A stretch of DNA of 64,000 nucleotides from Tragulus kanchil (Eukaryota; Chordata; Mammalia; Artiodactyla; Tragulidae), in contig JAIOJX010000005.1 in assembly GCA_022376925.1 (NCBI GenBank), positions 93,531,001 through 93,595,000 of the forward strand. The letters are read 5' to 3'. A model generated the notes under the pieces. That model saw nothing but the letters and a program-made list of their open reading frames with translations. It was not told the origin of the DNA and searched no databases. The position numbers and the translations under genes are program-made. Shown piece after piece: positions 12,369 through 23,516 of this stretch. How positions within the stretch are numbered: the first letter of the stretch is position 1; each line of letters opens with the position of its first letter.

Positions 12369-12639
12369 CTTCCCCCTCAACCTGTCTGCCCCGCTTCACT
12401 GGGCCTGCTGGTCAGAGCTGGCTAGCGTGTCCCTTACTGACCTGCTGGCTGTCTCTCTGCTGACAGTGGTAGGGACTCACCTGTCTGGCCTCTGCACTGA
12501 GTGGTTGGTGCTTCAGGCTCATCAGTGTAGCCCACCTCCCCGCACCAGCAGGCTGTCAGCTCACGGAGGGCCTGGCTCCTGCCGCCCTCAAGCGGGGCAC
12601 CACCATGTGATGCCCTAACCTGCCAGGGCTCCACTCACT

Positions 12640-12785
12640 GGGTCACAGTGCTCATCTTCTCCCCACTGTACAAATGAGGAAGCAGACCCCGTGCCCCAGA
12701 GGGGCACTCCCGAGTGATCGGAGCAGTAGCGGGGCCAGCGCTGGCTGGAAGGCCTGTGCCGACCCTCAGCCCAGGCCCTGCCCCT
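12640..12785 (-). mobile_element. MIR SINE relic (antisense)
   Basis: TCTTCTCCCCACTGTACAAA followed by TGAGGAAGCAG and AGAGGGGCACTCCCGAGTGA resembles the MIR core in antisense (the cattttacagatgagg element). It is diverged. Confidence 0.55.
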
Positions 12786-13190
12786 GACTGGCCGCACGTG
12801 GTCCAACGCCTGGCGGCCCTCCAGCTGTGGCGGACATCGGCTGCAGCTGGGCCTAGCCCACGGGTCTGCCACATGTGCTCTGTCTCGAACGCTCCACTGG
12901 GGACGCCCCTGATGCTGGGAGACTCACCCTGCGATTTCCTGTGATATAATTAGCTCCCCGGAGCCTGGGGAACGGCAGACTGTGGGCGGGCTCCCCTGCA
13001 GGTACACGTGTGCTTGCACATGTGCGTGTGTGTGTGTGTACACATGCATGTGCACATGAGTGTGTGGAGCTGCTCCTCGGTGAACTGAGGGGTCTGGGGC
13101 AGAGAGGCAGTCCAGTTGGGTCTGCTTTTTAGAGGGATGGTGTCATGGGCTGTTTAAGCACTTTGAAATCTCGGAGGCCCCACTTCCTGA
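12786..13190. other. Anonymous single-copy DNA with a short TG repeat
   Basis: GC-rich sequence. A TG/CA alternating stretch lies at 13010-13068 (tgtgcgtgtgtgtgtgtgta). Nothing else recognised. Confidence 0.4.
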
Positions 13191-13194
13191 TGCT

Positions 13195-13300
13195 CCATCC
13201 CATTCACCCTCTCAAGGGTCTCAGTACACTCATCCATAAAACGGGGGTAAGAGTGCTACCTTGTGCTCAGGCTCACCATGAGGATGAAACTGCAGGACGA
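13195..13300 (+). mobile_element. MIR SINE relic
   Basis: CACTCATCCATAAAACGGGG, then GAGTGCTACCTTGTG and ATGAGGATGAAACTG, follows the MIR sense-strand order (cctcatctgtaaaatgggg, tacctac, gaggattaaatgag). It is old and diverged. Confidence 0.55.
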
Positions 13301-13570
13301 ATGCCGAGGGCCTCTCCCACCCGGAGAAGGTGCAGGGAAGGGTCACCGAGTGGACTGGGGTGGGGTGGGAGGGAGACCCTGGAGTCCATCATGCTTAGTG
13401 CAGGGACCTCAGGGAAGCCGGTAACCCTAGAGGTGACTCTGTCAGGAGACAGCTGTGATGGTCCGTGAGAGGATGCAGGCCCAAGAAGGCCAGCCAGGTG
13501 CCAGGAGTTAGAGAGATGGTCGTGCTCATGGCTGAAATCTGAGCTCTGTTCAGGCCTCGGCTGCTGGGCA

Positions 13571-13947
13571 TGGGCGATTCGGGTGTAAAAGGGAGTGCGA
13601 AATGGTTTACTGATGGTTACTGGTTAGCGACTCATCTGTTAGATTACTCTGTTAGCATTTCTTACTGTTAATCTTTATTGATGGTAACTGACTGCAATTA
13701 ACGAAGAAGCCTCTAGACTATTCTGATGATTATAAGAGGGAATGAGCATGTGTGGCCAATCTCAATCAAAGGGGAGGGACCTGCACCATTGATTGGACCA
13801 GCCTTTAAAAACCGCCCTTTACCTCCAGTTGGGGCCCTTGCAGGAAACTTAGGTCCTTGCGGGTGGTTGCTGGCGCCAGCCTAAATAAACCTCATTTCTA
13901 TCTACCACGAGCAGAGTTGGGTGCTTCACTGAGCGCGCCTCACAACA
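13571..13947 (+). mobile_element. Solo ERV LTR with target-site duplication
   Basis: The element starts TG and ends CA. It has a TATA-like TTTAAAAA at 13804 and a poly(A) signal AATAAA at 13884. Flanks TGGGCA (13565-13570) and CGGGCA (13948-13953) match at five of six positions, fitting the 6-bp duplication of class II (ERVK-like) integration. No internal retroviral genes adjoin it. Class assignment is inferred from the 6-bp flank only. Confidence 0.7.
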
Positions 13948-13953
13948 CGGGCA

Positions 13954-14319
13954 CCTGCCTTTTCCTCTGGAGCCTCCTGAGGTCTTTTAGCCTGGGAAGA
14001 TGGAGAGTGCCAGCCCTGGGAATGCGAAGGGATCCCTGGAAGCTGGCAAGGAGCAGGAATGGGCACCAACCCCTCCATCCAGGCCCGTGGGCTTTCTGGG
14101 GCTGCTGGGGCAGAGCTGGGGGTGATTGAGGTTACACGCCAACCTCTCTGTCTGCAGGGCGGGCCGAGACACCGACTGCCACCACTTGTAGCAGGCCTGT
14201 CCGGCGAGTGTTCCCGTGACTCAGGGTCCACGGCACTCTCCAAGCGTTCTCCTCCTTCAGCAGCTGGACTTGGCCTGTAGGGAAGTTTAAAAATAAGAGC
14301 AGTTAATTGCAATCGGTGA
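13954..14319. other. Anonymous GC-rich DNA
   Basis: Unique sequence inside D6 (second copy about 15060-15425). No exon or repeat recognised. Confidence 0.4.
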
Positions 14320-14529
14320 TATTGTGCCAGTCACTCAGTTATGTCTGACTCTTTGCAGCCCCATGAACTGTGGCCCAGCAGGCTCCTCTGTCCGTGGGAT
14401 TTCCCAGGCCAGAATACTGGAGAGGGTTGCCACGCCCTTCTCCAGGGGTTCTTCCTGACCCAGGGATCGAACCCAGGTCTCTTGCTTTGCAGATGGATTC
14501 CTTACCAGCTCAGACACCAAGGAAGCCCA
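14320..14529 (-). mobile_element. Bov-tA-type SINE (antisense)
   Basis: Read on the minus strand it begins GGGCTTCCTTGGTGTCTGAG. It then has the box-B-like GGTTCGATCCC and the BovB-derived half ending in GGGGCTGCAAAGAGTCAGAC. This is the standard Bov-tA order, somewhat diverged. Confidence 0.85.
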
Positions 14530-14661
14530 ATCTCAATCTACTATATATGAACTAGATACCTAATAAGGACCTGCTGTATAGCAACAGGGAACTCTTACTC
14601 AATACTCTGTAATGGCCTATGTGGGAGAAGAATCTAAGAGAGTGGATACAGGTATAGGCGT
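14530..14661 (+). mobile_element. L1 3' end, cut by the D6 junction
   Basis: CTAATAAGGACCTGCTGTAT followed by AATACTCTGTAATGGCC is the artiodactyl L1 3' terminus. It stops at the duplication junction. The full version is at 15634. Confidence 0.8.
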
Positions 14662-14676
14662 GCTCTGTTAGGGGCA

Positions 14677-15053
14677 TGGGCGATTCGGGTGTAAAAGGGA
14701 GTGCGAAATGGTTTACTGATGGTTACTGGTTAGCGACTCATCTGTTAGATTACTCTGTTAGCATTTCTTACTGTTAATCTTTATTGATGGTAACTGACTG
14801 CAATTAACGAAGAAGCCTCTAGACTATTCTGATGATTATAAGAGGGAATGAGCATGTGTGGCCAATCTCAATCAAAGGGGAGGGACCTGCACCATTGATT
14901 GGACCAGCCTTTAAAAACCGCCCTTTACCTCCAGTTGGGGCCCTTGCAGGAAACTTAGGTCCTTGCGGGTGGTTGCTGGCGCCAGCCTAAATAAACCTCA
15001 TTTCTATCTACCACGAGCAGAGTTGGGTGCTTCACTGAGCGCGCCTCACAACA
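14677..15053 (+). mobile_element. Solo ERV LTR, D6 copy
   Basis: Second copy of the LTR at 13571, with the same TATA-like and AATAAA motifs and no differences noticed. It is a by-product of the segment duplication, not a second integration, because the flanking DNA is copied too. Confidence 0.7.
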
Positions 15054-15425
15054 CGGGCACCTGCCTTTTCCTCTGGAGCCTCCTGAGGTCTTTTAGCCTG
15101 GGAAGATGGAGAGTGCCAGCCCTGGGAATGCGAAGGGATCCCTGGAAGCTGGCAAGGAGCAGGAATGGGCACCAACCCCTCCATCCAGGCCCGTGGGCTT
15201 TCTGGGGCTGCTGGGGCAGAGCTGGGGTGATTGAGGTTACACGCCAACCTCTCTGTCTGCAGGGCGGGCCGAGACACCGACTGCCACCACTTGTAGCAGG
15301 CCTGTCCGGCGAGTGTTCCCGTGACTCAGGGTCCACGGCACTCTCCAAGCGTTCTCCTCCTTCAGCAGCTGGACTTGGCCTGTAGGGAAGTTTAAAAATA
15401 AGAGCAGTTAATTGCAATCGGTGAT

Positions 15426-15633
15426 ATTGTGCCAGTCACTCAGTTATGTCTGACTCTTTGCAGCCCCATGAACTGTGGCCCAGCAGGCTCCTCTGTCCGT
15501 GGGATTTCCCAGGCCAGAATACTGGAGAGGGTTGCCACGCCCTTCTCCAGGGGTTCTTCCTGACCCAGGGATCGAACCCAGGTCTCTTGCTTTGCAGATG
15601 GATTCCTTACCATCTCAGACACCAGGGAAGCCC
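15426..15633 (-). mobile_element. Bov-tA-type SINE, D6 copy
   Basis: Copy of the SINE at 14320. Here the region reads CCATCTCAGACACCAGGGAA, closer to the family norm than copy 1, supporting errors in copy 1. Confidence 0.85.
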
Positions 15634-15845
15634 AATCTCAATCTACTATATATGAACTAGATACCTAATAAGGACCTGCTGTATAGCACAGGGAACTCTA
15701 CTCAATACTCTGTAATGGCCTATGTGGGAAAAGAATCTAAGAGAGTGGATACAGGTATAGGCGTGTAACTGGTCCACTTTGCTGCACTGTAGCACCTAAC
15801 ACAACCTTGTAAATCAGCTCTACTGAACAAACAAGCAAACCTCAA
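15634..15845 (+). mobile_element. L1 LINE 3' terminus
   Basis: Complete version of the L1 3' end: GACCTGCTGTATAGCACAGG, GTGGATACAGGTATAGGCGT, CCACTTTGCTGCACTGTAGC, AACCTTGTAAATCAGCTCTA. It is heavily 5'-truncated. Confidence 0.82.
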
Positions 15846-17390
15846 ACAAGAGTAGAGGTAGGAAAGGCTCTCTAGCCGCCCAGGGTGGGGGCCTTTGGGT
15901 GGGGGCAGCCCCCTGCCACTCCTGGGCCTCAGCTGTCTCATGGGAGCACGGCCTGCCCTGCCTGCTCTCAGGACCACCCGAGGTCCAAGGGACCGTGCTG
16001 TGTGGAAGGATGGAAGTAATACAAATGGTGGAAACAAGCCAGGGCAGGTTATTATTCTGCCCTCCAAGTCCTAGTTCTGCGAACTCCCCGGCTCCTGGCT
16101 GAGCTGAATGCCTCCCTGTAACGAGATGATGGACAGTTTATTCCTTTGTGCGCAGCCGACCAGAAACCCAGCCTGTGGCGCCGCAGTCGGGTCCTGGCGG
16201 GAGGCCCTGGAGCCTCACCCTCCTAACTTGGTTTCCCCTCCTGTGATGCAGGGCACCAGCACAAGGTCGCCTCAGAGCACTCCTCCCTCTGAGCTGGGCT
16301 GGGTTTTTCCTGTGTTCCCCAGGGTCTGTCCAAGCTGGACTTCTTCCCTGAGGTGTGGCCTTCTTTCCCTAGGTGCACATGCCATCTCGGGGGATGGGAG
16401 CAGGGGAACACTGCTTCCTGGACCCTGTGTTTCCCGTGATCTGGACACAGCTGGCCCCGACAGAGCATGAGACAGCTCAGCTGCCAAACTGAGGCTGCTT
16501 GGCCATGCCCTCTGCTCGGTGGGACTCCTTGAGGGCAGGCCTGGACCGCAGACCAGCGCCAGCCTCTGAGTCCTTCCTCCCCCTGCACCGAGCAGCACTG
16601 GGCAGAGGCTCCGCGCTTCCCGCCACAACTCTGCGGCTCAGAGCTTCTGCTCAGAGGGACTGTCGTCACACAGCAGGGTATAGATCCTGGAGAGGCCACG
16701 CCATCATGCCACACAAAGCCTCTATCTGCTGGCCAGCCCATGGCCTGGCGTCTCCCAGTGCAGTTCCGGGGCACCCCATTCTCTGAGCCTCAAGTGTGCC
16801 CAGGCTCTAGGTGCTGTGAGCACGGTCCTTTCTGTGTCCCCAGGTGTGCCTCCTCTGTGAGGCCTCCTGTGACTGCAGGGCTGCAGACTGGGCAATTCCC
16901 TTCCTCTCTGAGTCTCCAGGCTGTTCTGCTCCAGGGAAGGGCTGCATGTCACCTGCCCCCTCCCCTGGGCCCATGCTGACATCTGGAATGAAGGAGGGCC
17001 CAGGAGCCAGGTCTCCATCTCTCCAGAGCCCTGCTGGGCTGAACCAGTGGGCCGCAGACCTGCTGAAGAAGCCAGAATCACAGGCTCCCTCTCACAGGCC
17101 AAACTCCTGGCTCCACCTGGGGGTGGATCAGTCCACCAGCTCACCGGCAGGAGGCCTATGTCACTCTCTGCTCGCAGTCCTGGGTCCCTGAGCTCCCAGC
17201 CGGACCTGCCCCAGGCTGCAGGCTTCTGCTGATGGGATGAATCCTTCACTCTATGCCCAGTGTTAGGCAGGCATTTCTTTGCTGCTTTTTGTTATCCCTA
17301 ACAGAGCTTCCAGGATTAATTATCAATACAAAGTCATATTTGAAAAACAGTTATCACAGAGCCAGCCCATCATGAATACCATAACTCAAT
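15846..17390. other. Anonymous single-copy GC-rich DNA
   Basis: About 1.5 kb with no duplication and no recognisable repeat. Overlapping frames on both strands reach 120-180 codons but show no domain and no convincing splice-linked exon series. An unrecognised exon cannot be excluded. Confidence 0.45.
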
Positions 17391-17473
17391 AAACAGGAAA
17401 AAAAAAAAAAAAAAGATCACCAGACCACTGACCACTCTCTTCCATGAAGACAGATGCAAAAATACCCTTAAAT

Positions 17474-17680
17474 AGGGCTTCCCTGGTGGTCCAGTGGGTA
17501 AAGAGTCTGACTTGCAGTGCAAGGGGCACTGGCTTGATCCCTGGCCTGGGAAAATCCCACGTGCTGTGGAGCGACTGGACTGGTGTGCCCAATTACAAGC
17601 CCTTGCAGTGGAAGGCTCACAAGGCCAAAAAATAAAGATGGATAAAAAATAAATCAATAAAAAAAAGGAGACCAAAATTA
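17474..17680 (+). mobile_element. CHR-like variant SINE (copy B), internally deleted
   Basis: The head matches copy A (GGCTTCCCTGGTGGTCCAGT, box-B-like GCTTGATCCC), and the GGAGCGACTGGACTGGTGTG part of the body is present. About 80 bases of the central body are then missing before the CAAGGCCAAAAAATAAAGAT tail. An A-run (17397-17414) lies upstream. Confidence 0.75.
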
Positions 17681-18049
17681 TAAAAACAAACATAAAATAG
17701 GCCAAAAATTTTAAAAACTTAAATGATTAGCAAATAGAACAATATGCCACAACCAAGAGGCCATCCCTCTGGTAAGTAAGGCTGTACACTATTAGGAAGC
17801 ATATTGAAGAGCCCAGTTGTTAACAGGTCAGATGGTGCGCAGTGATGGAGGGGGCAAAGGGGCTTCAGCACCCAGCAGGGCTCTGACTGGGAGGGTGACA
17901 CAGACTCAGGCAATTTGGAGAAACCATGGCGCCTCACATTCGGAGCTATGCAGTCACCGTGTGGAGCTACACTTCAAGAACAGTTCAGTGAGAAAAGCAA
18001 CCAACAGAGAGAAGACACTTGCTGTACATAGAACCAACTGAGGATGAGC

Positions 18050-18880
18050 AACTTAAAAATCTGTAAGAAAAAATACAAACAATCTACAGGAAAAGTGGGC
18101 AGAGGGTAAAAAAGAGCAATTCACTGGAAGAGGAAACCAAAATGGCCAATAAAATATGAAATCAGCTGTTCAACATTACTAACATTGAGAAAATACAAAT
18201 GAATAAAAACAGAGCATTATTTCATATCTATTGTTTGGGGAAAATGGTATCTGATTATCCCAAGAGGGGATGAAATGATGAACAGTGAGAAATTTCACAC
18301 CCATGGAGAGCGGTGCAAATTAATCCAACCACTTGAAGGATCGAACAGAAATGTGTGAATTCAAAAAAGTGCATGCCTGAAGATGTGGAAATTCCACTCT
18401 GGGTACATGCCCTTGGGTACCACTGGGAGGCTGAATAAGAATGTTCATTATGGCATGAAGCTTCTCATAGAGCACAACTGGAAATAAATCACTACGGGAG
18501 GAGACAAATTGTGAAAGATTTATGAGATAAAATCCTTGTGAGAAAGTTAAAATGAGTGAATTAGATAATAGTTGAAAGCCCTGGTAGCTTCACCATCCAC
18601 ACATGAGCACGAGCCCTGTGTGTGTGTGTACATGTGTGTGTGCATGTGTAACTATATGTTTCAAAACTAGCGAAAGCACCTTGACTCGGAAGGGAAGGAA
18701 AAATTCTGTCACTTTTACATGAATTTAAAACTTCTCAAGCAAACATGACCAGGTCTCAACGTTTATAAATTCTGACATGGGTGTCTGCTATTGTCCGTAC
18801 TTTTCTAACACAAAGGAGAACCAAGGGAATGAACTGTAAAAAAACAACTATTAAAGAAAAGGCACATGTTGCTCTACTCA
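18050..18880 (+). mobile_element. Ancient L1 (L1M-type) 3' block
   Basis: The word order fits old L1 ORF2/3' sequence: AGAGCAATTCACTGGAAGAG, then ATGGCCAATAAAATATGAAA, GTTCAACATTACTAACATT, GAAATTCCACTCTGGGTAC and AAGAATGTTCATTATGGCA. A short TG repeat lies at 18618-18652. It is heavily diverged with no open frame. Confidence 0.65.
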
Positions 18881-19207
18881 AAGCTAATAAGTACTTTCCT
18901 TAGTTTTCTAGTAACTCAGTGTAAAACTCATGTGGTTTTTTAAACACTATTAGGAAGCATATTGAAGAGCCCAGTTGTTAACAGGTCAGATGGTGCGCAG
19001 TGATGGAGGCAAGGCTTCAGCCCAGCAGGGCTCTGACTGGGAGGGTGACACAGACTCAGGCAATTTGGAGAAACCATGGCGCCTCACATTCGGAGCTATG
19101 CAGTCACCGTGTGGAGCTACACTTCAAGAACAGTTCAGTGAGAAAAGCAACCAACAGAGAGAAGACACTTGCTGTACATAGAACCAACTGAGGATGAGCA
19201 ACTTAAA

Positions 19208-20004
19208 AATCTGTAAGAAAAAATACAAACAATCTACAGGAAAAGTGGGCAGAGGGTAAAAAAGAGCAATTCACTGGAAGAGGAAACCAAAATGGCCAAT
19301 AAAATATGAAATCAGCTGTTCAACATTACTAACATTGAGAAAATACAAATGAATAAAAACAGAGCATTATTTCATATCTATTGTTTGGGGAAAATGGTAT
19401 CTGATTATCCCAAGAGGGGATGAAATGATGAACAGTGAGAAATTTCACACCCATGGAGAGCGGTGCAAATTAATCCAACCACTTGAAGGATCGAACAGAA
19501 ATGTGTGAATTCAAAAAAGTGCATGCCTGAAGATGTGGAAATTCCACTCTGGGTACATGCCCTTGGGTACCACTGGGAGGCTGAATAAGAATGTTCATTA
19601 TGGCATGAAGCTTCTCATAGAGCACAACTGGAAATAAATCACTACGGGAGGAGACAAATTGTGAAAGATTTATGAGATAAAATCCTTGTGAGAAAGTTAA
19701 AATGAGTGAATTAGATAATAGTTGAAAGCCCTGGTAGCTTCACCATCCACACATGAGCACGAGCCCTGTGTGTGTGTGTACATGTGTGTGTGCATGTGTA
19801 ACTATATGTTTCAAAACTAGCGAAAGCACCTTGACTCGGAAGGGAAGGAAAAATTCTGCGTCACTTTTACATGAATTTAAAACTTCTCAAGCAAACATGA
19901 CCAGGTCTCAACGTTTATAAATTCTGACATGGGTGTCTGCTATTGTCCGTACTTTTCTAACACAAAGGAGAACCAAGGGAATGAACTGTAAAAAAACAAC
20001 TATT
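19208..20004 (+). mobile_element. Ancient L1 3' block, D7 copy
   Basis: Copy of the element at 18050, differing by a two-base insertion near 19858. Confidence 0.65.
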
Positions 20005-20016
20005 AAAGAAAAGGCA

Positions 20017-20510
20017 CATGTTGCTCTACTCAAAGCTAATAAGTACTTTCCTTAGTTTTCTAGTAACTCAGTGTAAAACTCATGTGTGGCAGCTTCACGG
20101 TTTTGTTTTGCTTTTGCTTTTGTTTTTTTAGCTTCCTGGTTTTGAAGACACTTTATAGATACTCGTGAACTGTAAACCTCACTGTCACAGTCTGGTCAAG
20201 CGACCCACAATGCACCGTGACTACGACACTGACCCTCTTGCCACACCATGTGTGCATGCTTCCTGTCCTTGCCCTAACAATGCTCCTTGGGAGGTGCCGT
20301 CAACCCGTGCTCATGCTAATGAAGCTCTGCACAACTTAACCACTGGCAAGAACACGAGCTTGGACCTTTCAACCACTAGAACACAATTTTTTAAATTGAC
20401 AGTTGCAGAATTGTGGAGTGTTTTTACATTGATCTTTTGCTAATGCGGTTAGCAGTATGTTTTGCATGTATGACTTAATAAATCCTTGAATCATAACAGA
20501 AAAAAAAAAA
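20017..20510 (+). pseudogene. Retrocopy-like insertion of an unidentified transcript 3' end
   Basis: The segment ends with a poly(A) signal AATAAA at 20477, about 20 bases before an A-run starting at 20500. It is flanked by the same 12 bases, AAAGAAAAGGCA, at 20005-20016 and 20511-20522. Poly(A) tail plus direct repeats is the signature of LINE-mediated retrotransposition. The roughly 490-bp body looks like 3' UTR. A 92-codon frame at 20165-20443 matches nothing I recognise. I could not name the parent gene. Confidence 0.65.
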
Positions 20511-20522
20511 AAAGAAAAGGCA

Positions 20523-21436
20523 GGTGGATTTGGAGAAGTGGCAGCTGCCACAACTCTCAGGACAGTGCAGGGTCCCAGCCAGGCTGGATCTCAGGGCTTC
20601 ATACTCATGAACTCACCGAGTCCATGACTGGGTCTGAGTTTGTAGAGGCTCCTGGCTGACCTTGGAGGCATCCACAGGTGCCCTGGATTATCGAGCTGGT
20701 CACTGATCGATCAGGCTATGCAGGCCCTGGGTTCAGGTCCAGCTCTGGCATCTGAGCAGCCCCTCTGACCTCCAGCTCACCCTCCTCCCAGAAGCTGCTT
20801 GAGAATCTGTTGGCTGTGACTCCAGCCCAAGATCACCTCTGCCCACTCCCACCCACATCAGATTCCAGAGCCCAGACCAGCTCAGAGCCCCCTGCAGACC
20901 TCCACATGCCCCTCCTGCTTGGGGTTGGAGCTATAAAAATAAGAGTTCACATTTATCTTGTGCTTAGAACTCACTGCCAGCACCTGGATCACCTCTCACA
21001 GCCATCCTCTAGGAAAGCCAGCATCAGAGACCAGGACCCCTCACAAGGGAAATCCTTTTAACCCATTGAAGACCCAGGAATAGGGAAAGGACCCAGAACA
21101 GACAGGGAGGGAGAAAGGCTGGGAAAACTATTATTTTGACTTTTTTGTTTGTTCTTGTCCCTGACACACAAGAGTTAGGGTGAGCTCACATCTGCATGCT
21201 GATAACAACGAGAGGTCGAGTCCTGACCCCAGTGCTGGACTCATTTCATAGGCTTGGGACTTCCTCCTGCCTCAGGAGGAAGGGCCTGGGCGAGGGAAGG
21301 GGTTGCCCCAGGGTCAGGAAAAGCAGGGTCCAGGCTAGCACCGCTGAGAGACTTAGGAACTGACTGCAAGGTCCTAGGATGTCACCTGTTGGGCTCCTTG
21401 CTCTCTAGCTCTGTTCCCTCTTCACAGCTCCATGGT
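20523..21436. other. Anonymous DNA with weak MIR-like traces
   Basis: Two stretches resemble MIR: about 20690-20800 (GGGTTCAGGTCCAGCTCTGG) and 20940-21020 (cacctggatcacctctcaca). Both are too diverged to call firmly. The rest is unassigned. Confidence 0.35.
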
Positions 21437-22184
21437 GTGGGCACTCAGGGGCTTCACCTGACCCTTGCCCCCAGTTGGCCTACTCAGGCCTCAGGGGCAA
21501 GGATTAGGAATGTGTTCCCCCCAACAGTGGGTAGGAATGGGTCTCTCGACTTCACTCAGCACAAACAGAAATCAGTTCTAGGAATCCAGCATCTTGCTGT
21601 GCTCTGCATAGCCCAAGACATTCTCTAGACCCAAAGAATTCTGTGGTCACGTCTGATTTTTCCTGCTGGAGCCTGTTCATGTTTGCACGTCAGAGTGCAG
21701 TTGCGGGGGTGCAGGGGTTGCCTCTCTGGGCCCTGTCTTCCCCCTGCACCGAGAAGCTCGCCATGGTGTCTGCTCATAGTGGACCCCAGGGAGGGAGGCT
21801 CAGAGCTGGGGAGCATCTGAAAAGATAGTAATGCAATCACCACCCCAAGACCACGTGCAGACAGCTTTTGCCACAGGATCACGTTCACGCCTTGTGACCC
21901 CAGCACCTCCCACGGTGGCTGAGGCCCTCTGGGGCTGGTGCCCTCCATCTGGCCAGCACTGGACCACCTGTGCTTATTCTCACCTTCACGTGCTCCTGCA
22001 GGACTCCTCCAGTCTGACTGTCTTCTGAGCCAGAGGCCTTGCTCTCAGAGGCCACGTGTTCCAGGACGTCAGCTCAGTTGATTGCCCCTGCAAGAAGCCA
22101 ACTCTCCCATCTCAGACAGAATCTCACTTACATGCCTGTTGTCTCAGAGCAAACTTCTGAGCAGTATATCTGACCAATTTGTGT

Positions 22185-22385
22185 TAGTGTAGTCTTAGTT
22201 GCTCGGTTCTGTCTGACTCTGTGTGACCCTATGGACTGTAGCTCACCAGGCATTTCTGTCCATGGGATTCTCCAGGCAGGAATACTGGAGATCCCTCTTC
22301 CAGGGGATCTTCCTGACCCAAGGATCCAACCTGGCTCTCCTGCATTGCATGCAGTTTCTTTCCTATCTGAGTCACCATAGAGGGA
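22185..22385 (-). mobile_element. Bov-tA-type SINE (antisense)
   Basis: TTAGTTGCTCGGTTCTGTCT, then CCATGGGATTCTCCAGGCAG and GGATCTTCCTGACCCAAGGA, are the minus-strand Bov-tA landmarks. The copy is about 200 bp and moderately diverged. Confidence 0.85.
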
Positions 22386-23315
22386 TGTCATGTTAGTATA
22401 CGCAAGTTCAAGTAATACAATAGAAATAGTCATTATCATCTTTGGGAAAATAAGGTTGTGTTGAAAAGAAAAGATATACAAACAGAAGAAACAGGCCATT
22501 TGAACACAGCAGGTGTTCTATCAGTAAATGCAAATCATCTTGCAAAATCTGGGTGAAGAACATCCAGGGTGGGCACTCAGGGCTTCACCTGACCCTTGCC
22601 CCCAGTTGGCCTACTCAGGCCTCAGGGGCAAGGATTAGGAATGTGTTCCCCCCAACAGTGGGTAGGAATGGGTCTCTCGACTTCACTCAGCACAAACAGA
22701 AATCAGTTCTAGGAATCCAGCATCTTGCTGTGCTCTGCATAGCCCAAGACATTCTCTAGACCCAAAGAATTCTGTGGTCACGTCTGATTTTTCCTGCTGG
22801 AGCCTGTTCATGTTTGCACGTCAGAGTGCAGTTGCGGGGGTGCAGGGGTTGCCTCTCTGGGCCCTGTCTTCCCCCTGCACCGAGAAGCTCGCCATGGTGT
22901 CTGCTCATAGTGGACCCCAGGGAGGGAGGCTCAGAGCTGGGGAGCATCTGAAAAGATAGTAATGCAATCACCACCCCAAGACCACGTGCAGACAGCTTTT
23001 GCCACAGGATCACGTTCACGCCTTGTGACCCCAGCACCTCCCACGGTGGCTGAGGCCCTCTGGGGCTGGTGCCCTCCATCTGGCCAGCACTGGACCACCT
23101 GTGCTTATTCTCACCTTCACGTGCTCCTGCAGGACTCCTCCAGTCTGACTGTCTTCTGAGCCAGAGGCCTTGCTCTCAGAGGCCACGTGTTCCAGGACGT
23201 CAGCTCAGTTGATTGCCCCTGCAAGAAGCCAACTCTCCCATCTCAGACAGAATCTCACTTACATGCCTGTTGTCTCAGAGCAAACTTCTGAGCAGTATAT
23301 CTGACCAATTTGTGT

Positions 23316-23516
23316 TAGTGTAGTCTTAGTTGCTCGGTTCTGTCTGACTCTGTGTGACCCTATGGACTGTAGCTCACCAGGCATTTCTGTCCATGGGATT
23401 CTCCAGGCAGGAATACTGGAGATCCCTCTTCCAGGGGATCTTCCTGACCCAAGGATCCAACCTGGCTCTCCTGCATTGCATGCAGTTTCTTTCCTATCTG
23501 AGTCACCATAGAGGGA
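23316..23516 (-). mobile_element. Bov-tA-type SINE, D8 copy
   Basis: Copy of the SINE at 22185, created by D8. Confidence 0.85.

Larger units (their letters stand above)
10371..12617. repeat. Direct tandem duplication D5, overlapping D4
   Basis: Copy 1 is 10371-11495 and copy 2 is 11496-12617. Copy 1 begins inside copy 2 of D4, so the sequence at 9246-9599 occurs three times (9246, 10371, 11496). Differences are single-base homopolymer indels. Confidence 0.96.
13566..15765. repeat. Direct tandem duplication D6
   Basis: Copy 1 is 13566-14661 plus a 10-base non-matching tail (14662-14671). Copy 2 is 14672-15765, offset 1106. Mismatches cluster near the end of copy 1 (14516, 14520, 14584, 14596, 14626). 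The left edge falls on the target-site duplication of an LTR. Confidence 0.95.
17786..20086. repeat. Direct tandem duplication D7
   Basis: Copy 1 is 17786-18943 and copy 2 is 18944-20086, offset 1158 (the longest). Copy 1 ends in a non-matching GTTTTTTAA tail. The first 80 bases of copy 2 lack several bases present in copy 1 (around 19008-19022), so both sides of the junction are degraded. Confidence 0.95.

Noticed and set aside
16223..16774. 183-codon minus-strand frame in single-copy GC-rich DNA
   Set aside because: Overlapping frames of similar length exist on the other strand and no domain or codon pattern favours one. Kept only as an unrecognised possibility.
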